DNA from: Thermaurantiacus tibetensis
GTDB taxonomy: Bacteria > Pseudomonadota > Alphaproteobacteria > Sphingomonadales > Sphingomonadaceae
DNA length: 64,000 nucleotides
Assembly (NCBI RefSeq): GCF_015354055.1
Contig: NZ_JACHTM010000001.1
Location: forward strand, 558,001-622,000
Direction: 5' to 3'
Shown here: one piece after another, positions 1 to 7,611 of the stretch
Layout of the letters: every line of letters begins with the position of its first letter
How positions within the stretch are numbered: the stretch's first letter is position 1
The notes under the pieces: generated by a model
Database searches by the model: none
What the model saw: the letters and a program-made list of their open reading frames with translations, nothing else
Told to the model about the DNA's origin: nothing
Program-made: the position numbers and the translations under genes

Positions 1-522
1 GCGGATACCATGCGAGCAGGAAGGCAATGGCGGCGCCCAGCCCGAAGGCGAGCGCCGCGCCGGTGCCTGCAGTCGCGACGTGCGCCGCCGACACCAGCCG
101 CACGATCCCGTGCTCGCGCTCCAGCGCTGCCTTCAGCGGCGAGCGCCGCATCAGCCATCCACCACCTCCCCGGCAAGCTCCGGCGCCGGCTCCTTCGCCA
201 CGTAGACGGCAACGATCTCGGCCCGTTCGGCCTCCCGCCCGGCCTTCGGTTCCTGCCGCTCCTCGGCAGTCGCGGCGATCTGCCCGTCCCGCTCCGCTGC
301 CGTCTCGGCCCACTTGGCTTCGCCTGGGGTCGGCATTTCCGCGACGATTGCCGAGCTCCCGGCAATCAGCGGCGTCCGCTTGCTTGCTCCTGCGCCGCTA
401 AACCCGAGGAGAAGGCCCGCCGGGCTGATGATCCTGTCCTGCGCCGCAGGCGCCCAGGCCCGGCGTGACTGCCGCTGGCCGAGATGATGCGCGAGGTCAG
501 ATCCGAAGGAACGCGCCGCCAT
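1..522 (-). pseudogene. Decayed VIT1/CCC1-family iron/manganese transporter (3' end outside window)
   Basis: An open frame runs from an ATG at 522 (SD GGAAGGAG just upstream) to a stop at 151-153, 123 codons. An overlapping second frame starts at 151 (TGATG) and runs off the window edge. Laid end to end they follow the VIT1/CCC1 layout from memory: a stretch RIISPAGLLLGFSGAGAS where family members have a GIxSTASLxxGVAAA-like helix, IVAVYVAKEPAPELA where they have an (L/I)xxIYVARGL-like stretch, and finally EREHGI plus a hydrophobic helix. The usual MSMAAGEY segment has become polar (MPTPGEAKWAE), and joining the parts requires at least one frameshift near 150; a short family-like stretch (MADAALAAE) sits in the third frame there. 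I infer a dead gene. Alternatives are two small unknown proteins. Homology is by eye. Confidence 0.5.
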
Positions 523-1042
523 GCTTCTCCTTCCGTCCAGCCGCCTGCTATCGCCACGGTCGCGCCGGGGACAGGCCGGCGACAAGCCGGCGACAAGTTG
601 CCTTCGGCGATGTGGCGCGAGCACTCCGGCCGACCGTGAACGCGTTCCGCAACTTCGCGGGTCGGCGTTGCTGCCTGAGCGACAGCGGCGTCACGCCCAA
701 GGAGAAATGGGGGAGATGTTGACCCGGTGCAGGCCGTCTTCGCCCGGCGGCGCCATGCCGTGCTCCGGGCCTTGCCGAATGTCGGCAGGCGCTCGGCTCA
801 CCCGTACCCGATCGGGCATCGAGACCCGCAACCGGACCTGTGGCAGTCGATCATTGCAAAACTGCCTGGTCGACGCCGAATGCCGCCCCGGCCGCATGCA
901 CACGGACGCGAGGGAAGGCGGATCGCGGTGCGAGGGCAAGGCTCTTGGCCTTCGCTTGCCCGGCACGCTGTGCGGCAAGACGGACAATGCAGCCGATGGG
1001 GCTGCGGACCGGCGGAGCGCCGGCCGCGGCCCTCGGAAAAGA
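523..1042. other. Non-coding stretch between the decayed transporter and tRNA-Pro
   Basis: No frame here shows a ribosome site together with a recognisable protein; the open frames have the arginine/proline-rich look of non-coding GC-rich DNA. The part next to 522 should hold the old promoter of the decayed gene. A perfect hairpin, CCGGCG-GAG-CGCCGG at 1009-1023, lies 20 bp past the tRNA 3' end and may stop tRNA transcription, although no T-tract follows. Confidence 0.5.
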
Positions 1043-1119
1043 TGGTCGGGGAAAGAGGATTCGAACCTCCGGCCCCCGCCTCCCGAAGACGGTGCTCTAC
1101 CAGGCTGAGCTATTCCCCG
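1043..1119 (-). tRNA. tRNA-Pro(CGG)
   Basis: Read on the minus strand this folds as a full cloverleaf of 77 nt including an encoded CCA (1043-1045). The acceptor stem pairs CGGGGAA with TTCCCCG. The anticodon stem is CCGTC/GGCGG with loop TTCGGGA, giving anticodon CGG at 1085-1083. The T-arm contains GGTTCGAATCC. It decodes the proline codon CCG, which is common in this GC-rich DNA. It lies downstream of the ferredoxin reductase on the same strand but has its own promoter at 1132-1160. Confidence 0.95.
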
Positions 1120-1131
1120 GACCGTCAGGCG

Positions 1132-1160
1132 AGATAGGAGGGCGAGGCGGGGTGCGTCAA
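1132..1160 (-). promoter_or_regulatory. Predicted sigma-70 promoter of tRNA-Pro
   Basis: On the minus strand a TTGACG box (1160-1155) is followed, after exactly 17 bp, by CTATCT (1137-1132). The predicted start falls near 1125, only a few bases before the tRNA 5' end at 1119. The DNA between the -10 box and the start is GC-rich, as is typical of stable-RNA promoters under stringent control. The sequence is seen directly; promoter function is inferred. Confidence 0.6.
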
Positions 1161-1167
1161 CCCCTGG

Positions 1168-1182
1168 GGGCGCGTTGCGCCC
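1168..1182 (-). terminator. Hairpin just after the ferredoxin reductase stop codon
   Basis: GGGCGC-GTT-GCGCCC forms a perfect 6-bp stem with a three-base loop, starting 3 bp past the stop codon of the upstream reductase gene. No T-run follows, so it is at best a weak or Rho-assisted terminator separating the reductase from the tRNA gene. Confidence 0.35.
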
Positions 1183-1185
1183 GGC

Positions 1186-2502
1186 TCAGACGGACGCTCC
1201 GCAGAGCGCCCGAAGGGCCTCAATGTCCACGATCTTCTCCCGCGGAGCGCCGGGCCGGGCAGCGGCCACCTCGGCGCGATCGATCGCCTCCCAGTCGGCG
1301 AAGCTCGACGGCCTCACCCTCCGTTCGGCAAGCACCGCCAGCAGGCCCGCGCGCCCCGGGCGGCCGGCCGGCGGGGCGCCTTCCGCCCGGATCCGCTCGA
1401 TGACGGCAAAGCCATCCGGCCGGTTGGTGCCGATGGTGCCCGAAGGCCCGCGCTTGGCCCAGCCGACGCACCACAGCCGCTCGGCAATCCGCCCGTCGTC
1501 GTTGGCGAAGCGGCCGCCGCGCGCGTCGAAGGCAGCGCCCTCGAGCGGCAGCGAGCGGTAGCCAATCGCGGCAATCACCAGCCCGCAGGGGATGATGCGG
1601 GTCTCGCCCGTGTCGATGGCGTTCCCGGCCTCGTCCACCCGGGTGAGCGCCACCTCGATGCCTTCCACCCGCTCGGAGCCCAGAATGCGCGAAGGGCGGT
1701 GGAAGAAGGCGAAGTGGATGCGCACCGGCTTGGCCGGGTCGGGCCCGGCGGCCGCGAACCGGCGCAGCACCTCGACGACCCGCCGCTGGCCGGTCTCGAG
1801 CGTGGCGTCGCCCGCAGGGTCGGGCAGGTCCTCCGGGCGCACCACCGGGGTTGCGCGCGCAAGCTCACCGAGCTCGCCCACCTCCTTCAGCGTGAAGCTC
1901 GCCTGGTAGGGGCCGCGGCGGCCGAGGATATGCACGTCACGCACTGCCGAGCGTTCGAGCGCCGCCAGTGCATGGGCGGCGATGTCGCTGCCCGCGAGTT
2001 CGCCGGTCGTCTTGGCGAGCACCCGGGCGCAGTCGATGGCAACATTGCCGTTGCCGATGACGGCGACGCCCGGGCGGTCGAGCGGCGGGGCGAGGCCGGC
2101 GAAGTCGGGGTGGCCGTTGTACCAGCCCACGAAGGCGCCCGATCCGAACACGCCGGGCAGATCCTCGCCCGGGATGCCGAGCCGGCGGTCTTCAGGTGCG
2201 CCGACCGCGAGGACCACGTCATCGTAGAAGCCGAGAAGCTCGGCGAGCGCGATGTCGCGCCCCACCTCGACATTGCCGATGAAGCGGACCCGAGGGTCCT
2301 TCGCGACCGCCTCATAGCGGCGGGAGACCGCCTTGATCGACTGGTGATCGGGGGCGACGCCGGCGCGGATGAGGCCGTAGGGCGTGGGCAGGCGGTCAAG
2401 GATGTCGACGGCGACGTCCTCGCCGAACGCCTTGAGCGCCGCTTCGGCGGCATAGAAGCCGCTTGGCCCCGAGCCGATGATCGCGATCTGCCGCACCCGC
2501 AC
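1186..2502 (-). CDS. FAD-dependent ferredoxin/adrenodoxin-NADP+ reductase (FprA type)
   Basis: 438 aa, the usual size for the adrenodoxin-reductase-like branch of ferredoxin-NADP+ reductases. These cytosolic flavoproteins move electrons between NADPH and a ferredoxin. The N-terminus carries the FAD dinucleotide fold IIGSGPSGFYAAE (residues 8-20). A second nucleotide fold, VIGNGNVAIDCAR (about 148-160), should bind NADP. The typical C-terminal FAD contact WAKRGPSGTIGTNR is near residue 350. Family knowledge predicts roles in P450, Fe-S or heme biosynthesis, but no ferredoxin or P450 gene lies beside it. It begins 55 bp after the regulator gene upstream on the same strand. Confidence 0.9.
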   Translation of the reverse strand: MRVRQIAIIGSGPSGFYAAEAALKAFGEDVAVDILDRLPTPYGLIRAGVAPDHQSIKAVSRRYEAVAKDPRVRFIGNVEVGRDIALAELLGFYDDVVLAVGAPEDRRLGIPGEDLPGVFGSGAFVGWYNGHPDFAGLAPPLDRPGVAVIGNGNVAIDCARVLAKTTGELAGSDIAAHALAALERSAVRDVHILGRRGPYQASFTLKEVGELGELARATPVVRPEDLPDPAGDATLETGQRRVVEVLRRFAAAGPDPAKPVRIHFAFFHRPSRILGSERVEGIEVALTRVDEAGNAIDTGETRIIPCGLVIAAIGYRSLPLEGAAFDARGGRFANDDGRIAERLWCVGWAKRGPSGTIGTNRPDGFAVIERIRAEGAPPAGRPGRAGLLAVLAERRVRPSSFADWEAIDRAEVAAARPGAPREKIVDIEALRALCGASV

Positions 2503-2557
2503 CTCCGTTGCCGTGGCGCGGGCTTAGCGCCTTCGGTCGGGCGGTCAACGCCGGGCG

Positions 2558-3391
2558 TCAGAGCCCGGGGAGATTGAAGCAGGCCTCGAGGCAGCGGTCG
2601 AGCGTCTCGGCAGTGGCGGGCGCAAGCTCGATGAACGCGCGGCGGGCATCCTCCTGGTCCGCCCGGCGGACGAGCAGGCCATCATCCACCATGTGCTTGA
2701 TCCAGCGCAGCGCCGTGGTGGTGGGGACGGCGGCGGCAATGCAGAGCGAGGAGACCGAGACGGCGCGGCCCTCGCGCCGGGCGGCCGCGAGATCGAGGAG
2801 GATGTCCCATGCCGGGTCGGCGAACAGCCCCTGCGGAAAGAAGGTCTCACGCAGCCGGCGGGCCTTGATGTGCGCGCGGATCCGCGGGGCGTCGACCGGG
2901 CGCGGCGCGTCCGCCTCCCGCTCCGCTGCCATGGCCCGGATCGCGGCCGCGATCCGCTCCGCCTCCTCGCGCAGCCGTTCGAGCCGCGGGTCGAAGGGCG
3001 TGCGGGTGTCGGCGACGCCGGCCTGCGGCGCGCGGAGCGCCCGCGCAATCGCCGCTTCGAGCTCCTCGGGGCTGCAGGAGGGCTCGAGAAAAGCCGTGAC
3101 CGCAAGGCCCATGAGGGCGCCCGCTGCGTCGGCGGTGTCGGCGTCGGCGAGCACGAGGAGCGGCACCCCGGTGAATGCCGGGGCCTGAAGGGCGGCCAGG
3201 GTGGCGTCGTCGACGGCCTCGGCCTGCACGAGCAGCACGTTCGCTCCTGCCGGCGGCTGGGCTGCATCGAGCCGGCGGAAGCGGAACCGGAACCCGAGCG
3301 CCTCGGCAAGCGGGATCTCCCCCACCACCCCCACGACGGGAAGATGGTTGAGGTCAATCCGGTCCGGTTTGGAGGCAAGCGGAAGCGACAT
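2558..3391 (-). CDS. Regulator with degenerate receiver-like domain and C-terminal MarR-like winged helix
   Basis: 277 aa. ATG at 3391 is preferred because GAGGA lies 5 bp ahead; a longer version from 3454 has no such site. The first ~120 residues alternate strands and helices like a response-regulator receiver, but the expected acceptor strand reads NVLLVQAEAV with no aspartate, and the usual lysine near strand 5 is Glu (TAFLEP). The C-terminal ~110 residues form a winged helix (SVSSLCIAAAVPTTTALRWI recognition region, then wing DDGLLVRRADQEDARRAF) as in MarR proteins. The middle is a charged helical linker. I infer a phosphorylation-independent DNA-binding regulator. Its target is unknown; the divergent sigma-54 activator is the obvious neighbour candidate. 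Confidence 0.7.
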   Translation of the reverse strand: MSLPLASKPDRIDLNHLPVVGVVGEIPLAEALGFRFRFRRLDAAQPPAGANVLLVQAEAVDDATLAALQAPAFTGVPLLVLADADTADAAGALMGLAVTAFLEPSCSPEELEAAIARALRAPQAGVADTRTPFDPRLERLREEAERIAAAIRAMAAEREADAPRPVDAPRIRAHIKARRLRETFFPQGLFADPAWDILLDLAAARREGRAVSVSSLCIAAAVPTTTALRWIKHMVDDGLLVRRADQEDARRAFIELAPATAETLDRCLEACFNLPGL

Positions 3392-3744
3392 GGGGTCCTC
3401 GTCCAACCTGTTGGCGAACCGATGGTTTTCCGGACGCCGGCACGCCTTCCGCACGTGCGCGGACCCTCCTTCACCACCGGTCCGGCGGCAATTCCCGCAA
3501 CCTTCCGAACAGATGTTGGTAAATCGCGGGTCCGACCCCAGCGGCGAAGATGCGCGGTTTCCGGCGTTGGGTCAACGGTGGGCCGGACCCTGGGGGGACG
3601 ACGGCAGGCGGTGGATGCCCGGGCGCGAAGGCGCGGCGCGGACGCGGGCAGCGGCCGAGGCTCGGGCGCGGGCCGAGGGCGGATCGGGTGGGCGCAGGAA
3701 TCGGGGCCGGGTCAAGAGGCGGGGCAGGGACAGAGAGGAGGCAC
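3392..3744. other. Divergent intergenic region (353 bp) between two regulators
   Basis: No convincing gene. It must hold the promoters of the winged-helix regulator (minus) and the sigma-54 activator (plus). The only base-composition feature is a short AT-richer patch around 3510-3530 (TTGGTAAAT). I saw no TGGCAC-N5-TTGC sigma-54 promoter. The rest is GC-rich with arginine/glycine-coding frames that look spurious. Confidence 0.4.
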
Positions 3745-4878
3745 ATGCGGCAGCGAGCGGAACGGACACGGCCCGGCGAGAATGCGGCGGCCATGCCTGC
3801 CCCGCGGCGCCTGCGCCCGGCACCGGTCCAGCCCGACCAGCCGGAGGCAGCACTCGCGGCTCTCCTGGTGGGCGGCAGCAGCACCATGCAGGAGCTCCGC
3901 AGCCGGGTGCGGCAGCTCGCCCGGTCGGACGCAACGGTCCTGGTCACGGGGCCGACCGGCGCCGGCAAGGAGAATGTCGCCCGCGCGCTCCACGCCATGT
4001 CGGCTCGCGCCCCCGGCCCGTTCGAGGCCGTCAACTGCGGCGCGATCCCTGCGCATCTGGCCGAGAGCGAGCTGTTCGGCGCCGAGGCCGGGGCCTACAC
4101 TGGCGCGGTGCGCGCACGCCGCGGCCGCATCGCCGCGGCGAACGGCGGCACGCTTCTCCTCGACGAGATCGGCGAACTGTCGCTCGAGCTTCAGGTGAAG
4201 CTTCTGCGCGTTCTGGAATGCCGGGAAGTCGAGCCGCTGGGCGGCCGCGCTCCCGTTCCCGTCGACGTCCGCATCATCGCGGCCACCAACCGCGACCTCG
4301 AGGCCATGGTGGCCGACGGGCGGTTCCGCGCCGACCTCTACTGGCGGCTTGCCGTGGTGACGCTCGAGGTGCCGCCGCTCGTCCACCACGCCGAGGACAT
4401 TCCGCTTCTCGTCGACCACTTCGCGCGCACGCGGGGCGCGTCCCTCCGGCTGACGGAAGATGGCGCGGCGGCGCTCGCCCGGCACGGCTGGCCCGGCAAC
4501 GTCCGGGAGCTTCGCAACCTCGTCGAACGTGCCATCGCGTTTGAGGAACACCTGCTCGACACGGAGACCATCGGCCGCCTGCTCGGCCCCCGCCGGCGAA
4601 GCGTGGAGGCGTGGCTCCACGGGTCCGAGCCGCTGGCTTCCGCGCGGCTGAGGCGCTGCGAGCCCGCCACACTCCCGCTCGTCGCGGAGGAGGAGCTCCG
4701 GCCGCTCGTGTTGAAGGCGCTCCTCGCCGAGGCGGAGGCGGCCATCATTCGCCAGGCGCTGGAGGCGAGCGGCGGCACCGTGGCGCAGTCGGCCCGGATG
4801 CTCGGCCTCAAGCGGACGACGCTGGTCGAGAAGATGAAGCGGATGGGCCTCGCGGCGCCGGCGCAAGGCCGGGCCTGA
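3745..4878 (+). CDS. Sigma-54-dependent activator (AAA+ plus Fis HTH) without receiver domain
   Basis: 377 aa from the ATG at 3745, which has AGAGGAGG just upstream; longer in-frame starts lack this. The AAA+ domain has Walker A GPTGAGKE (69-76), the sigma-54 contact loop GAYTGA (116-121), Walker B GTLLLDE (135-141), sensor I ATNRDL, and the WPGNVREL motif. A Fis-type helix-turn-helix closes the protein (ASGGTVAQSARMLGLKRTTL). There is no N-terminal receiver, PAS or GAF domain, only ~40 low-complexity residues, so activity is probably controlled by a partner or by expression, as with FlbD/PspF-like activators. Tyrosine replaces the usual Phe of GAFTGA. No sigma-54 promoter or flagellar gene is visible in the window, so its regulon is unknown. 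Confidence 0.85.
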   Translation: MRQRAERTRPGENAAAMPAPRRLRPAPVQPDQPEAALAALLVGGSSTMQELRSRVRQLARSDATVLVTGPTGAGKENVARALHAMSARAPGPFEAVNCGAIPAHLAESELFGAEAGAYTGAVRARRGRIAAANGGTLLLDEIGELSLELQVKLLRVLECREVEPLGGRAPVPVDVRIIAATNRDLEAMVADGRFRADLYWRLAVVTLEVPPLVHHAEDIPLLVDHFARTRGASLRLTEDGAAALARHGWPGNVRELRNLVERAIAFEEHLLDTETIGRLLGPRRRSVEAWLHGSEPLASARLRRCEPATLPLVAEEELRPLVLKALLAEAEAAIIRQALEASGGTVAQSARMLGLKRTTLVEKMKRMGLAAPAQGRA

Positions 4879-4895
4879 CCGTGGGCTCGAAGCGG

Positions 4896-4923
4896 CCAGG
4901 CCGCCGCGGCAGGGGTGGCCTGG
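4896..4923. terminator. Hairpin between convergent genes
   Basis: CCAGGCC (4896-4902) pairs with GGCCTGG (4917-4923) around a 14-base loop, 18 bp past the activator stop codon and ahead of the convergent M23 peptidase gene. No T-run is seen, so termination function is only suggested by position. Confidence 0.3.
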
Positions 4924-5019
4924 GGAGGGCGGCCACGCGCATCAGCCGTCGGGTGCGTGACCCCGCGGGTGCATCAGCCCGCCAGCCCTGCCGTTCTGCC
5001 GGCTGGGCGGAGAGGGCCG

Positions 5020-6207
5020 CTAGTTCGCCGCTTGCGCGGTCGCCACGGCGTCGGGGCGGCCCGGCTGCATGGCCAGCACATAACGGGCGGAGTCGAGGAA
5101 CGGCCGCGGGTTGACCGGCTGGCCGTCGATGCGGACCTCGAAGTGGAGGTGCGTGCCTGTCGAGCGGCCGGTCGAGCCCATGCCGCCGAGGCGCTGGCCC
5201 ATCCGGACCCGCTCGCCCACGCTCACGTCGATGCGGGAGAGGTGGGCATAACGGGTCATGATGCCGTGCCCGTGGTCGACGTCAACCGTCAGCCCATAGG
5301 CACCGAACCGTTCGGCGCGGACCACGCGCCCCGCGGCACTGGCGCGGACCGGCTCGCCATGGGCACCGGCGAGGTCGATCCCCGCGTGCATCGCGCCCCG
5401 TCCCGAGAAGGGATCGTAGCGGAAGCCGAAGCCCGAGGTGAAGCTCGTGTTGGCCGCCGGCGCAAACACCGGGATCGAGGCCATGGCCTGCTCGAGCAGT
5501 TCCACGCGCTGCCAGCTCATGTAGAGGTCGGCAAAGCGCGGGTCGGCGCCCTGGGCGGTACCGCCCGCAAGCGCCGGGCCGGCCGGCACGAACGGACCGC
5601 CGAGGCCGAGTCGGTTGCTGCTCTGGGGCAGGAAGCGCGACTGGTCGAGCCCGAGCCGGCGGAGCAGCGCCTGCGCATCCCTCAGCCGGCTTTCGGCGGT
5701 GGCCGACGCGCGCTCGAGCAGCGCGAACTGCTGCGCCTCGAGCTCCGCGAACGGAGCAAGCACGCCTGCCTCCTGTGCCGCAGCACCCGTGAGCCGCGCC
5801 CGGCCCGCAGGTGGCACCAGGCCGGCAAGCTCTGGCCCGCGTGCCTTGCCGGTCAGCAGCGCATCGAGAAAACGCTGCCGGGCCTCGATCCGCTCCGCCG
5901 TGGTCTGGACCTGCCCCTTGAGCCGGGCGGCGTCGGCCTTGAGCGCCTCCACCTGGGCGGCCATCCGCGCCATTTCGGCGCGGGCCTGCTCCTCCTCTCG
6001 GGCCCCCTCGGAAATGGCGCCCGTGACTCCGAGCCCGACGAAGGCTGCCGCGAGCGCCGCGAAGGAAAGTGCCATGAGCTGCGTCCCCGTTCCGACCCTC
6101 AACTGGAGATGGCGGTCTGCCGTGCGGATCTCGACCTGCCACTCCGGCAGCCGCTGCGTCAGTCGCGCCATCCACTCGCCCGGGGCTCGCGCCCTCTTCT
6201 CGTGCAT
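5020..6207 (-). CDS. M23-family peptidoglycan endopeptidase, membrane-anchored
   Basis: 395 aa from the ATG at 6207 (GAGGG upstream). A single membrane helix (about residues 44-65) follows a short cytoplasmic segment. Next comes a coiled coil rich in Ala/Glu/Arg (about 70-115), then a C-terminal LytM domain with the zinc ligands HAGIDL and HLHFEV. This is the layout of periplasmic M23 proteins that cut peptide cross-links or, like EnvC, activate amidases. The canonical metal residues look intact, so it is probably catalytic. It follows the DUF455 gene by 64 bp on the same strand and may be co-transcribed. The partner and exact bond cut cannot be told from sequence. Confidence 0.88.
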   Translation of the reverse strand: MHEKRARAPGEWMARLTQRLPEWQVEIRTADRHLQLRVGTGTQLMALSFAALAAAFVGLGVTGAISEGAREEEQARAEMARMAAQVEALKADAARLKGQVQTTAERIEARQRFLDALLTGKARGPELAGLVPPAGRARLTGAAAQEAGVLAPFAELEAQQFALLERASATAESRLRDAQALLRRLGLDQSRFLPQSSNRLGLGGPFVPAGPALAGGTAQGADPRFADLYMSWQRVELLEQAMASIPVFAPAANTSFTSGFGFRYDPFSGRGAMHAGIDLAGAHGEPVRASAAGRVVRAERFGAYGLTVDVDHGHGIMTRYAHLSRIDVSVGERVRMGQRLGGMGSTGRSTGTHLHFEVRIDGQPVNPRPFLDSARYVLAMQPGRPDAVATAQAAN

Positions 6208-6271
6208 TCCCTGACCCTCGGGAGGACGTGCGGCTGCCGCCGCAACACTCCTTAACCTTGTCACCTCGGCC

Positions 6272-7084
6272 TCATGCGGGAGGGCGCTGAGGGGGGCAAA
6301 GGGGGAGATACCAGTCCGTCGCCAGACCGGCTTCGGCGCGCGCCGAGCCGTTGAAGGGCGGCTTCAGGGCGCCGCGGAAATGGGCACGCACCAGGTCACG
6401 AAAGCGGGCAGCGGGATCGGCACCCGATTCGCCGACCACATGTCTGAACCAGCGATTGCCTGCCGCGACGTGGCCGACCTCGTCCTCCAGAATCCGTGCA
6501 AGCACGGCAGCCGCCCGCCCGTCTCCCGCCGCCTCGAAGCGGGCAATCATCGCCGGAGTCACATCAAGCCCCCGCGCCTCGAGCACCTGCGGGACGACGG
6601 CGAGCCGGGCCGCGAGGTCATGCGCCGTGGCCGACGCCGCCTGCCACAGCCCGTCGTGCGCCGGCAGGTCGCCGTAGCTGCCCCCGCTCTCCTCCAGCAG
6701 GGCCTGGAGGAGCCCGAAGTGAGTCGCTTCCTCGGCGGCAATCCGCAGCCACTCGGCGGCAAAGGCTGGCGGCATCAGGTGGCCGAACCGCCCGGCGATG
6801 TCGGCGGCAAGGTCGATCGCGTTGAGCTCGATGTGGGCGAGCGCGTGGAGGAGTGCGAAGCGGGCGCGCGGGCTTCCCGCCCGGCCGCGCTTCGGCATGG
6901 CAGACGGCGGCAGGAGGACGGGCCGCACCGGCCGCGCGGGCCGCTCGGGCATAAGCGGCCCGGGGGCCCGGTGGTCGAGCCGGCCGGCCGCGGCCGCTTC
7001 ATGCGCGGCACGGGCCGCCGCCTGCTTCTCCGCCGGCGAGGCCGCCAAGAGCACCCGCGCCGCGGCCGCCCGAACGCTTTCCAC
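6272..7084 (-). CDS. DUF455 family ferritin-like protein
   Basis: 270 aa. I place the start at GTG 7084, where the family's usual N-terminal helix begins (VRAAAARVLLAASPAEK), followed by the signature PERPARPVRPVLLPPSAMPK and the helical core. Putative di-metal ligands are in HIELNAIDL, EEATHFGLL and EDEVGHV, the E/ExxH pattern of ferritin-like four-helix bundles. The family is distantly related to the tRNA hydroxylase MiaE, but its substrate is unknown to me. The gene lies 26 bp downstream of the PrxQ gene on the same strand, a pairing that would suit an oxygen-linked role. No clear ribosome site precedes the GTG, so the start is uncertain. Confidence 0.75.
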   Translation of the reverse strand: MESVRAAAARVLLAASPAEKQAAARAAHEAAAAGRLDHRAPGPLMPERPARPVRPVLLPPSAMPKRGRAGSPRARFALLHALAHIELNAIDLAADIAGRFGHLMPPAFAAEWLRIAAEEATHFGLLQALLEESGGSYGDLPAHDGLWQAASATAHDLAARLAVVPQVLEARGLDVTPAMIARFEAAGDGRAAAVLARILEDEVGHVAAGNRWFRHVVGESGADPAARFRDLVRAHFRGALKPPFNGSARAEAGLATDWYLPLCPPQRPPA

Positions 7085-7110
7085 TCTGCGCGCCGGCCCG
7101 CAGGGGCTGC

Positions 7111-7572
<462 letters not shown>

Positions 7573-7611
7573 CTGTCCTCCTTGGCCGCGGGGTGCGGCT
7601 CGCCTCACCGT

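Noticed and set aside
691-987. 98-codon minus-strand ORF in the gap before tRNA-Pro
   Set aside because: No ribosome site, no recognisable family, shadow-like composition.
3392-3744. Sigma-54 (-24/-12) promoter between the two regulators
   Set aside because: No TGGCAC-N5-TTGC-like pair was found.
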